A stretch of 64,000 nt of DNA, taken from assembly GCF_014202975.1 (NCBI RefSeq), contig NZ_JACHHZ010000006.1, positions 310,001 through 374,000 of the forward strand. Direction: 5' to 3'. Numbering within the stretch: the stretch's first letter is position 1; the number at the start of each line of letters is the position of its first letter. This document shows, piece after piece, positions 1 through 7,841 of this stretch. The notes under the pieces are model-generated. The model was given only the letters and a program-made list of their open reading frames with translations. It did no database searches and was not told the DNA's origin. The translations under genes and the position numbers were made by a program. The stretch comes from Povalibacter uvarum (GTDB taxonomy: Bacteria; Pseudomonadota; Gammaproteobacteria; Steroidobacterales; Steroidobacteraceae).

Positions 1-75
1 GATGAGACTCTCTGCGCAGTGCGCCTGCGAAACCGCGCTCAGCAGCGCACATGCCAGGAATTGCCGGATGTCCAT
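1..75 (-). CDS. Exported protein, N-terminal fragment (cut by window edge)
   Basis: Only the first 25 codons are present. The minus strand from an ATG at 75 reads MDIRQFLACALLSAV then SQAHCAESLI, which is a typical Sec signal peptide: a basic residue near the start, a hydrophobic core, and a probable cleavage after HCA. The mature protein lies outside the window, so no function can be given. The msrA gene follows on the same strand upstream (its stop is at 152), so this gene could be its downstream neighbour. Confidence is limited by the short visible length. Confidence 0.6.
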   Translation of the reverse strand, partial: MDIRQFLACALLSAVSQAHCAESLI

Positions 76-151
76 GAGCCAACCCTCTCGAGTCGCCTGA
101 ACCCCTCATCGACGGGCCGCGTTGCGCGGCCCGTCGGAAAACGCATCAACC

Positions 152-808
152 TTACTGTTCGACCGCGAGACCGATCGGGCACGTCACGCCCGTACCGCCG
201 ATACCGCAGTAGCCCTTCGGATTCTTCGCCAGGTATTGCTGGTGATAATCCTCGGCGTAGTAGAACGTCGGCGCGTCCTCGATCTCAGTCGTGATCGCCG
301 CAGCGTGACCCGCTTTGCGCAGCGCCTCGCCGTAGCGCTCACGGCTCGCTTCCGCCGCAGCTCGCTGTTCAGCATCGTAAGGATAGATGCCGGACCGGTA
401 CTGGGTGCCGACGTCGCCGCCCTGCCGCATGCCCTGGGTCGGATCGTGCGATTCCCAGAACACCTTCAGCAGCTCGTCGTACTCGATGTCCTTCGGGTCG
501 TAGATGACGAGCACGACTTCGTTGTGCCCGGTGTAGCCGCTGCAAACTTCCTCGTACGTGGGATTCGGCGTCGATCCGGCGGCATAACCGACGGCCGTGC
601 TGTAAACGCCGGGCAACTGCCAGAACTTGCGCTCGGCGCCCCAGAAGCAGCCGAGCCCGAACATCGCCTTTTTCAGTCCCTGCGGAAACGGCGCGACGAT
701 GCGGTTGCCGTTGACGTAATGCTGATGGGGAACGGACATCGAAGCGTCCCGGCCCGGCAGGATGTCGGCCGAATCGGGCATGACAGCTTTCTTGCGGAAC
801 GAATACAT
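152..808 (-). CDS. msrA: Peptide-methionine (S)-S-oxide reductase MsrA
   Basis: This enzyme reduces methionine-S-sulfoxide in proteins, or free, back to methionine using thioredoxin. The 218-residue protein carries the diagnostic GCFWG motif with the catalytic Cys at 54. It also has the conserved segments [16 protein letters not shown] and [23 protein letters not shown], and two late cysteines (201 and 210) in the position of MsrA resolving cysteines. No signal peptide is apparent, although an N-terminal extension of about 45 residues precedes the catalytic domain, as in E. coli-type MsrA. GAGGT lies 5-6 bases before the ATG at 808. It stands alone, with no msrB nearby. The family call is secure. 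Confidence 0.97.
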   Translation of the reverse strand: MYSFRKKAVMPDSADILPGRDASMSVPHQHYVNGNRIVAPFPQGLKKAMFGLGCFWGAERKFWQLPGVYSTAVGYAAGSTPNPTYEEVCSGYTGHNEVVLVIYDPKDIEYDELLKVFWESHDPTQGMRQGGDVGTQYRSGIYPYDAEQRAAAEASRERYGEALRKAGHAAAITTEIEDAPTFYYAEDYHQQYLAKNPKGYCGIGGTGVTCPIGLAVEQ

Positions 809-900
809 GGGTGACCTCGACAGGGGACGATGGCGGTCAGTGAGGGAAGACTACGGAGATTGACTTGATGGGGGCAATGGGGCGGGTTTCACCCCCGGCT

Positions 901-969
901 GTCACCCCCGCGAAGGCGGGGGGTCCAGCTTGGCGACCGGATGGATCCCCGCTTTCGCGGGGATGACGG
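901..969. repeat. Extragenic palindrome, REP-like 'CCCGCGAAAGCGGG' family, copy 1
   Basis: Two hairpins of the type (GTCA)YCCCCGCGAARGCGGGG lie in inverted orientation, separated by about 25 bases (cores near 904-922 and 947-967). The same unit recurs at 28966-29093, 29415-29440, 32168-32194, 33843-33943, 45764-45823 and 63788-63880. It lies between msrA and the TPR gene. Its translations (PRKRESI-like or PAQAGIH-like) create many false ORFs. Confidence 0.85.
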
Positions 970-1062
970 ACTTGCACTTGATCGCTCCGCCCGGAGTGCT
1001 ATAGATGCGGTCGACCACGGGAAAAACCAGCGCTCCCGGCGCGACGAAGTCGTCAGGTAGTC

Positions 1063-1578
1063 ATGCGGATCCGGCGTCTGCGATGGGGATGGATGGCGGC
1101 AGCGATGGCCTGCGGCATCGCCCCGTGGACGTTGGTTTTTGCCGAGACGGCATCGCCAGGCGCCGCCACGGTGCTCGGCGCCAATCCTCAACTCTCCGAA
1201 GGCGCACAGGCGATGCTGTCGGGCGACTGGCAACGCGGCATCGAGCTCACCGTGCTCGGACTGAGTGCCGCGGTTTCACCGGCTGACCGGGCTGCGGCTC
1301 TCGCGAATCTCTGCGCCGCTCATGCGGCACTCAAGCAGTACGACAAAGCATTGGTCTTCTGCGATCAGTCCCTGGCGATCGACGAGGACAACTGGGAAGC
1401 GTGGCAGAACCGCGCGGCCTGCCACCTGGGGCTGAACAAGATTGAAGAATCGCTGCGGGACCTGCAGCGCGGCCTCGCCCTCAATCCGGACTCCGACGCG
1501 CTACAGAAGACCCTGACGATCGCGCGTGACCGGGAGAAATTGCAGCAGGAAAGGTTGAGGCACCTGGTGGAGTCGTAG
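1063..1578 (+). CDS. Exported TPR-repeat protein
   Basis: A 171-residue protein with an Arg-rich N-terminus and hydrophobic core (residues 9-27, cleavage likely near VFA-ETA), so it is probably periplasmic. Residues from about 55 to 150 form two to three tetratricopeptide repeats: the AALANLCAAHAALKQYDKAL and WQNRAACHLGLNKIEESLRD segments have the TPR spacing of small residues and the helix-turn-helix pattern. TPRs mediate protein-protein contacts. No partner can be named from context, because the gene is flanked by a repeat and by a convergent AraC regulator whose stop is only 7 bases away. The start is chosen for the signal peptide; ATG at 1093 is an alternative. Confidence 0.75.
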   Translation: MRIRRLRWGWMAAAMACGIAPWTLVFAETASPGAATVLGANPQLSEGAQAMLSGDWQRGIELTVLGLSAAVSPADRAAALANLCAAHAALKQYDKALVFCDQSLAIDEDNWEAWQNRAACHLGLNKIEESLRDLQRGLALNPDSDALQKTLTIARDREKLQQERLRHLVES

Positions 1579-1584
1579 CGCAAG

Positions 1585-2592
1585 CTAGTGCGCGACCGCC
1601 TCCGCCCGCCGCGGCGTATTGTCATCCGCCACCCACTGCGAGCCTCCCCCACCCACATTCCCCATGAACACCGGGGCCTCCGCGGCATTCCGGCATTCGC
1701 GTGGGGTGACGCCATGGAATCGACGCAGGGCACGGAACAGCGTCGAGCGTGAATCGAAACCGACTTCCTTCACGACTTCGTCGACTTGCCGCTGACTGCT
1801 CCGCAGCAGGCGCGCCGCGACGGATGTGCGCTTGCGCTGCAGGTATTCATGGGGCGTGACTTCGTGAATCTGCTTGAACAGCCGCAGGAAATGATGCCGC
1901 GAAAGGAAGGCCGCGCGCGCCATGTCGGTGAGCATCAGCGGGCGTGAGAAATTCGAATGAATGAAATCGGTCGCGAGCGACACGCGACGCAGGATCTCGC
2001 GACGCGTTGCGGCGCGACGCACTGGAATCTGGCGGGCGCGCGCGAGCAAGTGGCGGTGATGGATCAGCAGCCGCTCGAGCAGGAACGCGAGCTGCTCCTC
2101 GTACCAGAGCGCATCATCGAGGCCCATTTCACAATGACGCCGGATGAAGAGCAGCACTGGCGTGACGCTGCGATCGTGAGTGTGCAGATGCGGCGCGAAC
2201 GGCAGCACGGAGCCCGTCACCAGCTCGCCGTCTTCGAGCATGCGGTCCTCGGGCGTCGTCAGCGAGCCGAGTACGTCCTCTGGCATGCCGGGGCGGAAAA
2301 GGATCGATAGTGAGTGGACATTGCGCGGCGACCGGATCCTGACCGACACCGGTCCCGCCGGCGCCAGCATCCAGGTGTCGTCGTCGACCATGATGCGACG
2401 ACCGTCGACGCTCACTTCCTCGCTGCCGTTCCATGCGCACAGCAGGGCGAGGCGGCGGCCATCCAGCGTGTAGTCGATTGATTGCGTGTTCAGATCGAGG
2501 ATGACGCTGTCATCGGTGCCCAGCCGTGCCGGCGACGCCCCGTTCTGTAGTTCGTGCGTTCTGCGAACGATCATCCGTTGTGTGCTCCCCAT
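1585..2592 (-). CDS. AraC-family transcriptional regulator
   Basis: A 335-residue protein with a C-terminal AraC/XylS double helix-turn-helix at about 203-301. The first helix pair is in LTDMARAAFLSRHHFLRLFK. The second ends in the family signature VDEVVKEVGFDSRSTLFRAL followed by RRFHGVTPREC. The N-terminal 190 residues form a cupin-like sensory domain without recognisable catalytic motifs. A 35-residue Gly- and Ala-rich tail follows the HTH. No obvious target is divergently transcribed; the adjacent upstream stretch to 3031 holds no other gene, so it may be autoregulated or act elsewhere. The ligand is unknown. Confidence 0.9.
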   Translation of the reverse strand: MGSTQRMIVRRTHELQNGASPARLGTDDSVILDLNTQSIDYTLDGRRLALLCAWNGSEEVSVDGRRIMVDDDTWMLAPAGPVSVRIRSPRNVHSLSILFRPGMPEDVLGSLTTPEDRMLEDGELVTGSVLPFAPHLHTHDRSVTPVLLFIRRHCEMGLDDALWYEEQLAFLLERLLIHHRHLLARARQIPVRRAATRREILRRVSLATDFIHSNFSRPLMLTDMARAAFLSRHHFLRLFKQIHEVTPHEYLQRKRTSVAARLLRSSQRQVDEVVKEVGFDSRSTLFRALRRFHGVTPRECRNAAEAPVFMGNVGGGGSQWVADDNTPRRAEAVAH

Positions 2593-3031
2593 GTCTGCCA
2601 GATGCGCTTGCCCCGCAGGGTGTAGATGACGACGTCACGCGTCGGTATACAAGCGACTTACGACTATGAGATACGCAGATGCGACGAAAGGTTTCGACGC
2701 AGGCCCGCGCAGATGCCGACAACACACAAAAAAGCCACAGATGAGACAAATCGCAATGGCGACGCGGAGATGCGCGCGAACATTCCGTGGCGCTAGAGAC
2801 AAAGATCGTTACATGAAGGTGTACGACCGTTCATTCTTCTGTGACAGTCGTATCGTCCACGGAGGGACTTCGTGTACAGGTCAGCGTGCGACGAACGACT
2901 GACTCTTTGTGCTGGGACTACGCAGCAACGGCAGGAAGTGGCCCTGGTCGCCGCGGTGGAGGCAGCGAGCGGCGAGCTATGAGCGGCGAGCCAGAATCGG
3001 AAGGAAAGCGAGACTGGCGTGGACGTCCGCG
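2593..3031. other. Intergenic region with repeat debris, no convincing gene
   Basis: These 439 bases separate the araC-type gene from the small gene at 3032-3274. It must hold the araC-type promoter (minus strand). I see no coding signature: the short ORFs crossing it have neither ribosome sites nor domain-like sequence. Around 2961-2997 there is a copy of a GAGCGGCGAGC-type repeat, whose inverse recurs at 3350-3378 and 30478-30513. Confidence 0.5.
2961..2997. repeat. GAGCGGCGAGC-type intergenic repeat, copy 1
   Basis: This contains AGCGGCGAGC twice, separated by TATG, followed by CAGAA. Read on the other strand it gives CTGGCTCGCCGCTCATAGCTC, close to the plus-strand copies near 3350-3378 and 30478-30513 (CTGGCTCANAGCTC). 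It sits just past the stop of the minus-strand small gene that ends at 3032. Confidence 0.5.
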
Positions 3032-3274
3032 CTACTTCTCGATCTTTTCGTACTCGAGCGTTGGTTGATCGCCCGGTCGGAAATAAACGTAGCGGCCACT
3101 CATCTCCTTGAGCGCCTGGTCGCGTTCTTCGCGCGTGGCGTACCAATGTTCCTTGTCCCAGTCGTTGCCGACGAGATTGCGAAACGGGTCGGTCGAGCGC
3201 AGCTTCACCCGGATGCCGAAGGGACAACGGTTGGGCACCGGTTCGGCGAGGTTGTGTTCGTGACAAATCGGCAT
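3032..3274 (-). CDS. Small conserved hypothetical protein (80 aa)
   Basis: An 80-residue soluble, charged protein with no signal peptide or membrane segment. It opens MPICHEHNLAEPVPNRCPFG, has cysteines at 4 and 17, and contains the aromatic, acidic stretch NDWDKEHWYATREERDQALK. The amino-acid composition is that of a genuine protein, and unlike the neighbouring shadow ORFs it covers an otherwise empty stretch. I do not recognise the family. It lies downstream of the patatin-type gene on the same strand, about 110 bases from that gene's stop, and is bracketed by two copies of the CTGGCTC-type repeat. The C-x-x-H and C-P pairing might bind metal; that is a guess. Confidence 0.6.
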   Translation of the reverse strand: MPICHEHNLAEPVPNRCPFGIRVKLRSTDPFRNLVGNDWDKEHWYATREERDQALKEMSGRYVYFRPGDQPTLEYEKIEK

Positions 3275-3349
3275 GGGCGACCCGGTGGTGAATGGACGGA
3301 CGCATCATAGCCGCGTCCCGCATCCCTCGACCACTTCCGGCGTTCTCTG

Positions 3350-3378
3350 GCTCAGAGCTCACAGCTCACAGCTCATCC
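3350..3378. repeat. CTGGCTCAGAGCTC-type intergenic repeat, copy 2
   Basis: CTGGCTCAGAGCTC is followed by two iterations of ACAGCTC immediately past the stop of the patatin-type gene (minus strand, stop at 3385). It resembles 30478-30513 in the same orientation and 2961-2997 in the opposite one. The iterated AGCTC units can fold into hairpins and may act as a transcript end. Confidence 0.5.
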
Positions 3379-3384
3379 CCCCCT

Positions 3385-5598
3385 TCAAAACGACCTCCCC
3401 AAGAACAAATAAAACTGCTTGTCCCCTCCCTCATCGAACCCGGTCGCCAGATAGACCGGCCCGAGCGGCGTATCGACACCGAAAAAGAGGCTTGCATCCT
3501 TGCGCAGATCGCCGGTGCTGACGTCATCCCGTCGCAGCCACGTGTTGCCTGCCTCCAGAGAGAAACCTGCGTAGGCGGGAAGATCCAGCACACCTGAACC
3601 GCCGCGGCCGATCTTGCGGTAGTAGATGAGTCGAGCGATGCCGAAGTGCGGGCCGGACAGGTAGCCTGGCGGCAGGCCGGACAGATTGAAGAAGCCGCCG
3701 AGGGAGAAGAAATCCTCGGGCCGGGTCAGATCGTCGACCGTGGTGCCGATGTCGGTCGAGAAGACGAACGTGTGCCGATCGATCGACCGCGCGATCAGCC
3801 AGGTCGTGACGAACGCGTCGAATTCCTGGTCCGCGCCGAAGTTCGTGCGCTCGCCGCGCCACTCGAACTCGAACAACTGGCCTTTGCGCGGGAAGTAGAG
3901 ACTGTCGAGCTTGTCGTACGAGAAGCGCGCGAACACGCCACCGCGACTGAAATCATCCGGCGGCAGCGTTGGATCGCCGATGAGTACGTGAGAACGCCCT
4001 TCGCCCCGACGCACGCCGAGACGAACCTCGCCCCAGTTCGACAGCTCGCGACCAACGTCTAGACCTCCCTGCAATGTGCGCACGCGATATTCGGCGATGC
4101 GGTTCTCATCCTGCAGCGTAAACACGCTGCGCTCCTCGAAGCCGACTTGCGGCGCGACGAAGTAGCGGCTCGCCAGCGACAACGGCTGATAGAACTCGGT
4201 GAACACGCGCGGGTTCTCGCCGATCTGCAGGTCCGTCAGCCATTCGGCGCCGAGGGAATTGAGCTCGGTCATGATGAAGCGCATCGCGGCGTTGTAGCGA
4301 CTGTTGCCCTCGAAGTCGTCTTCGAGATTCAGGCCGAAGCGCGCGTAGTTCGGGCCCCAGCTCTTCCGGCGCAGGCTCATTTCGAGCCCGGTCTGTCCGT
4401 CGTCTTCGACGAGCGTGTAGTCGATCGTCTCGAAGAGATCGAGCGCGTACAACGACGACAGCTGCTGACGCAGCGTCTCGGGATCGAGCGGCTTGCCGAT
4501 CACGTCCTCCATCGTCGCATCGACGAGTCGCGCGTGATCCTGCGACTGCGCATCGGCGCGAACGAACTGGATCGTCGGCGTCTGCGTCGATCGCGGATTT
4601 CTCCCGGCGAGATATTGACGGTAGTCATCCTCGGAAAGCGCGAGCGCGGACAAACGCGTTCGCGCATCGTTGGCGGACTTCTGCCCTGCTTCCAGAGCGT
4701 GCGGCACACGGGAGAAGTCGGTCGACAGGAAACGACCCAGCGGCGGATCGATGATCACATCCGTCGCCGCCAGCTTCTTGCGCTGCTCGAGCGTGCGATT
4801 GCGGATCATGATCGCGAACGCCTGGTTGGTGACTTCGAGCGGCGATGCAAGCTGGTCACGGGCGTACAGCGGGAAGCTGACGTCCACGACAATCAGCACA
4901 TCCACATCCATCGCACGTGCGACGTCGATAGGCAGATTCTCGACGAGACCGCCGTCCACGAGCAGGCGACCGTCCCGCTGCGCCGGTGAGAATACGCCTG
5001 GCGCGGAAATGCTCGCACGCATTGCCGTTACCAGATCGCCGGACTGCATGAGCACGGCTTCGCCCGTTTCGAGATCGGTGGCCACCGCGCGGAACGGGAT
5101 CGGCAGTCGATCGAAGTCCTGAATCGTCGCCACCGGCAGCGCCGCGTTGCGCAGGACCTGCTCGAGCTTCTGCCCCTGCACGAGTCCCTGGGGCAGGACG
5201 AATCCGTCATCCCGCACACCGAGCGCATAGCGCACGAGGAAATTGCGATCGTCCTGCTTGCGACGGAAGCCCAGCTCCGCTCGCGGCGGACGATCCTGAA
5301 ACGCGTCCTGCCAGTTGACCGAGCTGATCAGTTCCTCGATCTCCCGCGCCGACATCCCCGACGCATAGAGACCACCGACAACCGCACCCATGCTGGTGCC
5401 GGCCACGGCATCGATCGGCACTCGCATTTCGTCCAGCACCTTGAGCACGCCGACGTGGGCTGCGCCGCGTGCCCCTCCGCCGCTGAGCACCAGCCCGACA
5501 CGAGGCCGTGAAGCGTCCGCCGAAATGGCGGCGGTACTCCATAAGGAAGAGAACAGCAGGATCAGTGCGCCGATCGGCAGGGTATGCAGTCGGTTCAT
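3385..5598 (-). CDS. Patatin-like phospholipase with C-terminal outer-membrane barrel (PlpD-like, type Vd)
   Basis: This protein is predicted to be an exported serine lipase/phospholipase joined to its own outer-membrane domain. From the ATG at 5598 (737 aa) there is a signal peptide ending near AISA-DAS. The patatin domain follows at about 32-235: oxyanion loop SGGGARGAAHVG, nucleophile elbow GTSMG with Ser69, and dyad partner Asp215 in VDGG. A POTRA-like linker spans about 310-400. The rest is a BamA/TamA-type surface-antigen barrel ending in aromatic FYLFLGRSF, the expected C-terminal beta signal. This is the order of Pseudomonas PlpD. An upstream in-frame GTG at 5613 is a weaker start with no clear ribosome site. 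It stands divergent from the PQQ dehydrogenase. Confidence 0.93.
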   Translation of the reverse strand: MNRLHTLPIGALILLFSSLWSTAAISADASRPRVGLVLSGGGARGAAHVGVLKVLDEMRVPIDAVAGTSMGAVVGGLYASGMSAREIEELISSVNWQDAFQDRPPRAELGFRRKQDDRNFLVRYALGVRDDGFVLPQGLVQGQKLEQVLRNAALPVATIQDFDRLPIPFRAVATDLETGEAVLMQSGDLVTAMRASISAPGVFSPAQRDGRLLVDGGLVENLPIDVARAMDVDVLIVVDVSFPLYARDQLASPLEVTNQAFAIMIRNRTLEQRKKLAATDVIIDPPLGRFLSTDFSRVPHALEAGQKSANDARTRLSALALSEDDYRQYLAGRNPRSTQTPTIQFVRADAQSQDHARLVDATMEDVIGKPLDPETLRQQLSSLYALDLFETIDYTLVEDDGQTGLEMSLRRKSWGPNYARFGLNLEDDFEGNSRYNAAMRFIMTELNSLGAEWLTDLQIGENPRVFTEFYQPLSLASRYFVAPQVGFEERSVFTLQDENRIAEYRVRTLQGGLDVGRELSNWGEVRLGVRRGEGRSHVLIGDPTLPPDDFSRGGVFARFSYDKLDSLYFPRKGQLFEFEWRGERTNFGADQEFDAFVTTWLIARSIDRHTFVFSTDIGTTVDDLTRPEDFFSLGGFFNLSGLPPGYLSGPHFGIARLIYYRKIGRGGSGVLDLPAYAGFSLEAGNTWLRRDDVSTGDLRKDASLFFGVDTPLGPVYLATGFDEGGDKQFYLFLGRSF

Positions 5599-5660
5599 GG
5601 TTGTCGTATTCACAGCGCGACAGCGGACGAGGGGATGGTAGCCGATCAGACACTGCAGGT

Positions 5661-5687
5661 CTGGCCAGCCGGCTAGCTGGCTGGCTC
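5661..5687. repeat. Iterated CTGGCCAGC/CTGGCTAGC palindrome, copy 1
   Basis: Iterations of CTGGC and GGCTAGC, including the palindrome CTGGCCAG, occupy the divergent promoter region of the phospholipase and PQQ dehydrogenase genes. The same unit type occurs at 28921-28952, 29101-29114, 29450-29480 and 60434-60470. Confidence 0.6.
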
Positions 5688-5751
5688 GCGCTGTCCCGCT
5701 TGCCCCATCGCGCTATGCCGCTGGCAGTGGCCTCCATTACGCTTTGCTCCC

Positions 5752-7722
5752 ATGCCGCGCCGTCCTCCTTTTGCACTGACCTGCCTGATCGTCGGGCTTG
5801 CCGTGCCCAGCCTCGCCGCACCGCCGACGCGGCACGGCAGCGAGGATCTGTCTCAATGGAGCGCTTATGGCGGCGATGCCGGCGGGAATCGCTATGCCGA
5901 TGCCCGGCAGATCAACCGCGACAACGTCGACCAGCTGGAAGTTGCCTGGACTTACCGGACGGGCGAGCTCGGCGCAGGCTTCAAGCGCGCAGGCAAGCTC
6001 ACGTTCGAAACCACGCCGATTCTCGTGAACGGGTCGCTGTATCTCAGCACCCCGACCAACATCGTCATCGCGCTGGATCCGGAAGCGGGTCGTGAACGCT
6101 GGCGTTTCGATCCGAAGACTCCGCGCGACTTGCCCTATTCCGAAGCGACTTCACGCGGCGTTTCATCATGGATCGATGAGGCATCGCCGCCCGATGCGCC
6201 GTGCGCTCATCGCATCTTCATCGGCACGCTGGACGCAAGACTGATCGGTCTCGATGGCCGCACCGGCCAGCTGTGTGCGAGCTTCGGCGACGGCGGAACC
6301 GTCGATCTGACTCGCGGCATCCGCATCACCGAGCGAGGTAACTACCTCGTCAGCTCGCCACCCGCGATTTACGGCGACCTGGTCATCACCGGTTCCGCTG
6401 TCGGCGACAACGGTGCCGTCGAGCTCGAACGCGGGATCGTGCGCGCATTCGATGCTCGAACAGGACTCCAGCGATGGGCGTGGGACCCCATTCCCTCGGA
6501 CACTGATGCAGATCTGGCCGCTCGCGGGTGGACGGCAGCAGCGGCAAAGCGGACGGGCGCGGCGAACGCATGGTCGGTACTTTCGATCGATGAAGGCCGC
6601 GGCCTCGTGTTCGTGCCGACCGGATCGCCGAGCCCGGATTTCTTTGGCGGCGAACGGTTGGGCGACAACCGCTACGCGAACTCGCTCGTCGCGCTGCGTG
6701 CGAGCGATGGCAAGGTGGTATGGCATCAGCAGCTCGTGCATCACGACGTCTGGGACTACGACGTCGCCTCGCAGCCGCTGCTCATCGACATGGAACGGGA
6801 AGGCAAATCGATTGCTGCCGTCGTTCAGGCGACGAAGACGGGCATGCTCTTCGTATTCGATCGGGAAACGGGCGAGCCCGTCTTTCCGATCATCGAACGC
6901 TCCGTGCCGGCGAGCGATGTCGCGGGCGAATCGACCGCACCGACGCAACCCTTCCCGGCAACACCGGCACTCGTGTCGCACGCCGCGGTGACACCCAACG
7001 ATGCGTGGGGCCTCACGTTCTACGATCGCGGCCGCTGTCGCGATCTGATCGAACAGTATCGATCCGAGGGCATTTTCACTCCGCCGAGCGTGAAGGGTTC
7101 GATCATGTCGCCGGGCTACGCAGGCGGCGTGAACTGGGGCAGCCTTGCGTTCGACGCACAGCGACAACTCGTCATCGCCGCGGTGAACAACGTGCCGATG
7201 GTCGTCACTCTCATTCCTCGCGATGACTTCGATGCGAAACGGTCTGGCGACTGGCCCCACTCGGAGTTCGCCCGACAGCAAGGCACTCCTTACGGCATGC
7301 GGCGCGAGCCGTTGCTGTCACCGCTGGGCCTGCCGTGCACGCCGCCGCCATGGGGAACACTCGCGGCCGTGGATCTGAAACGCAACACGATCCGCTGGCA
7401 AACCATGCTGGGATCGACGCGGGGCAAGACGCCGTGGTTCGTTCCGCCCGCGACATTGGGCATGCCCAACATGGGCGGACCGATCGCAACGGCGGGCGGC
7501 CTCATCTTCATCGCCGCCACGACCGACGACTATCTGCGTGCGTTCGACATCGAAACCGGTCGCGAACTCTGGAAATCCCGCCTCCCCGCGGGAGGCCAGG
7601 CAACCCCGATGAGTTATGAGCTGAACGGCCGCCAGTACGTCGTCATCGCCGCGGGTGGGCACGGCGGCCTCGGCACGACGCGCGGCGATTACGTGGTGGC
7701 GTTCGCGCTCCCGAAAGCGTAA
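5752..7722 (+). CDS. Periplasmic PQQ-dependent dehydrogenase (quinoprotein, 8-bladed propeller)
   Basis: Predicted to oxidise an alcohol or sugar in the periplasm with pyrroloquinoline quinone. The 656-residue protein starts with a signal peptide (cleavage near SLAA) and no membrane anchor. It continues with the quinoprotein opening WSAYGGDAGGNRYADARQIN and repeated tryptophan-docking blades such as VAWTYRTGELG, ETGRELWKSRLP and GYAGGVNWGSLAFDA. It ends with the GGHGGLGTTRGDYVVAFALP blade typical of the membrane glucose dehydrogenase and pyrroloquinoline-quinone dehydrogenase subgroup. The substrate cannot be read from sequence. A TonB receptor follows after about 120 bases in the same direction. 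No PQQ synthesis genes lie in the window. Confidence 0.9.
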   Translation: MPRRPPFALTCLIVGLAVPSLAAPPTRHGSEDLSQWSAYGGDAGGNRYADARQINRDNVDQLEVAWTYRTGELGAGFKRAGKLTFETTPILVNGSLYLSTPTNIVIALDPEAGRERWRFDPKTPRDLPYSEATSRGVSSWIDEASPPDAPCAHRIFIGTLDARLIGLDGRTGQLCASFGDGGTVDLTRGIRITERGNYLVSSPPAIYGDLVITGSAVGDNGAVELERGIVRAFDARTGLQRWAWDPIPSDTDADLAARGWTAAAAKRTGAANAWSVLSIDEGRGLVFVPTGSPSPDFFGGERLGDNRYANSLVALRASDGKVVWHQQLVHHDVWDYDVASQPLLIDMEREGKSIAAVVQATKTGMLFVFDRETGEPVFPIIERSVPASDVAGESTAPTQPFPATPALVSHAAVTPNDAWGLTFYDRGRCRDLIEQYRSEGIFTPPSVKGSIMSPGYAGGVNWGSLAFDAQRQLVIAAVNNVPMVVTLIPRDDFDAKRSGDWPHSEFARQQGTPYGMRREPLLSPLGLPCTPPPWGTLAAVDLKRNTIRWQTMLGSTRGKTPWFVPPATLGMPNMGGPIATAGGLIFIAATTDDYLRAFDIETGRELWKSRLPAGGQATPMSYELNGRQYVVIAAGGHGGLGTTRGDYVVAFALPKA

Positions 7723-7841
7723 AGAAAAGTCCACACCTGAGCGGGAGAGGTCGTGGGGTGGACGGATCATCTATGATGCTGTCGCCGCCTCTGCTGCAGC
7801 AGCACCGCGCGGCGTCGCCCCGCATCAGTCGAGAGAGTTCT

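Noticed and set aside
2841-3310. Plus-strand frames across the 2.8-3.3 kb region
   Set aside because: They pass through repeats and over the small minus-strand gene, with Arg/Trp-rich translations and no start signals.
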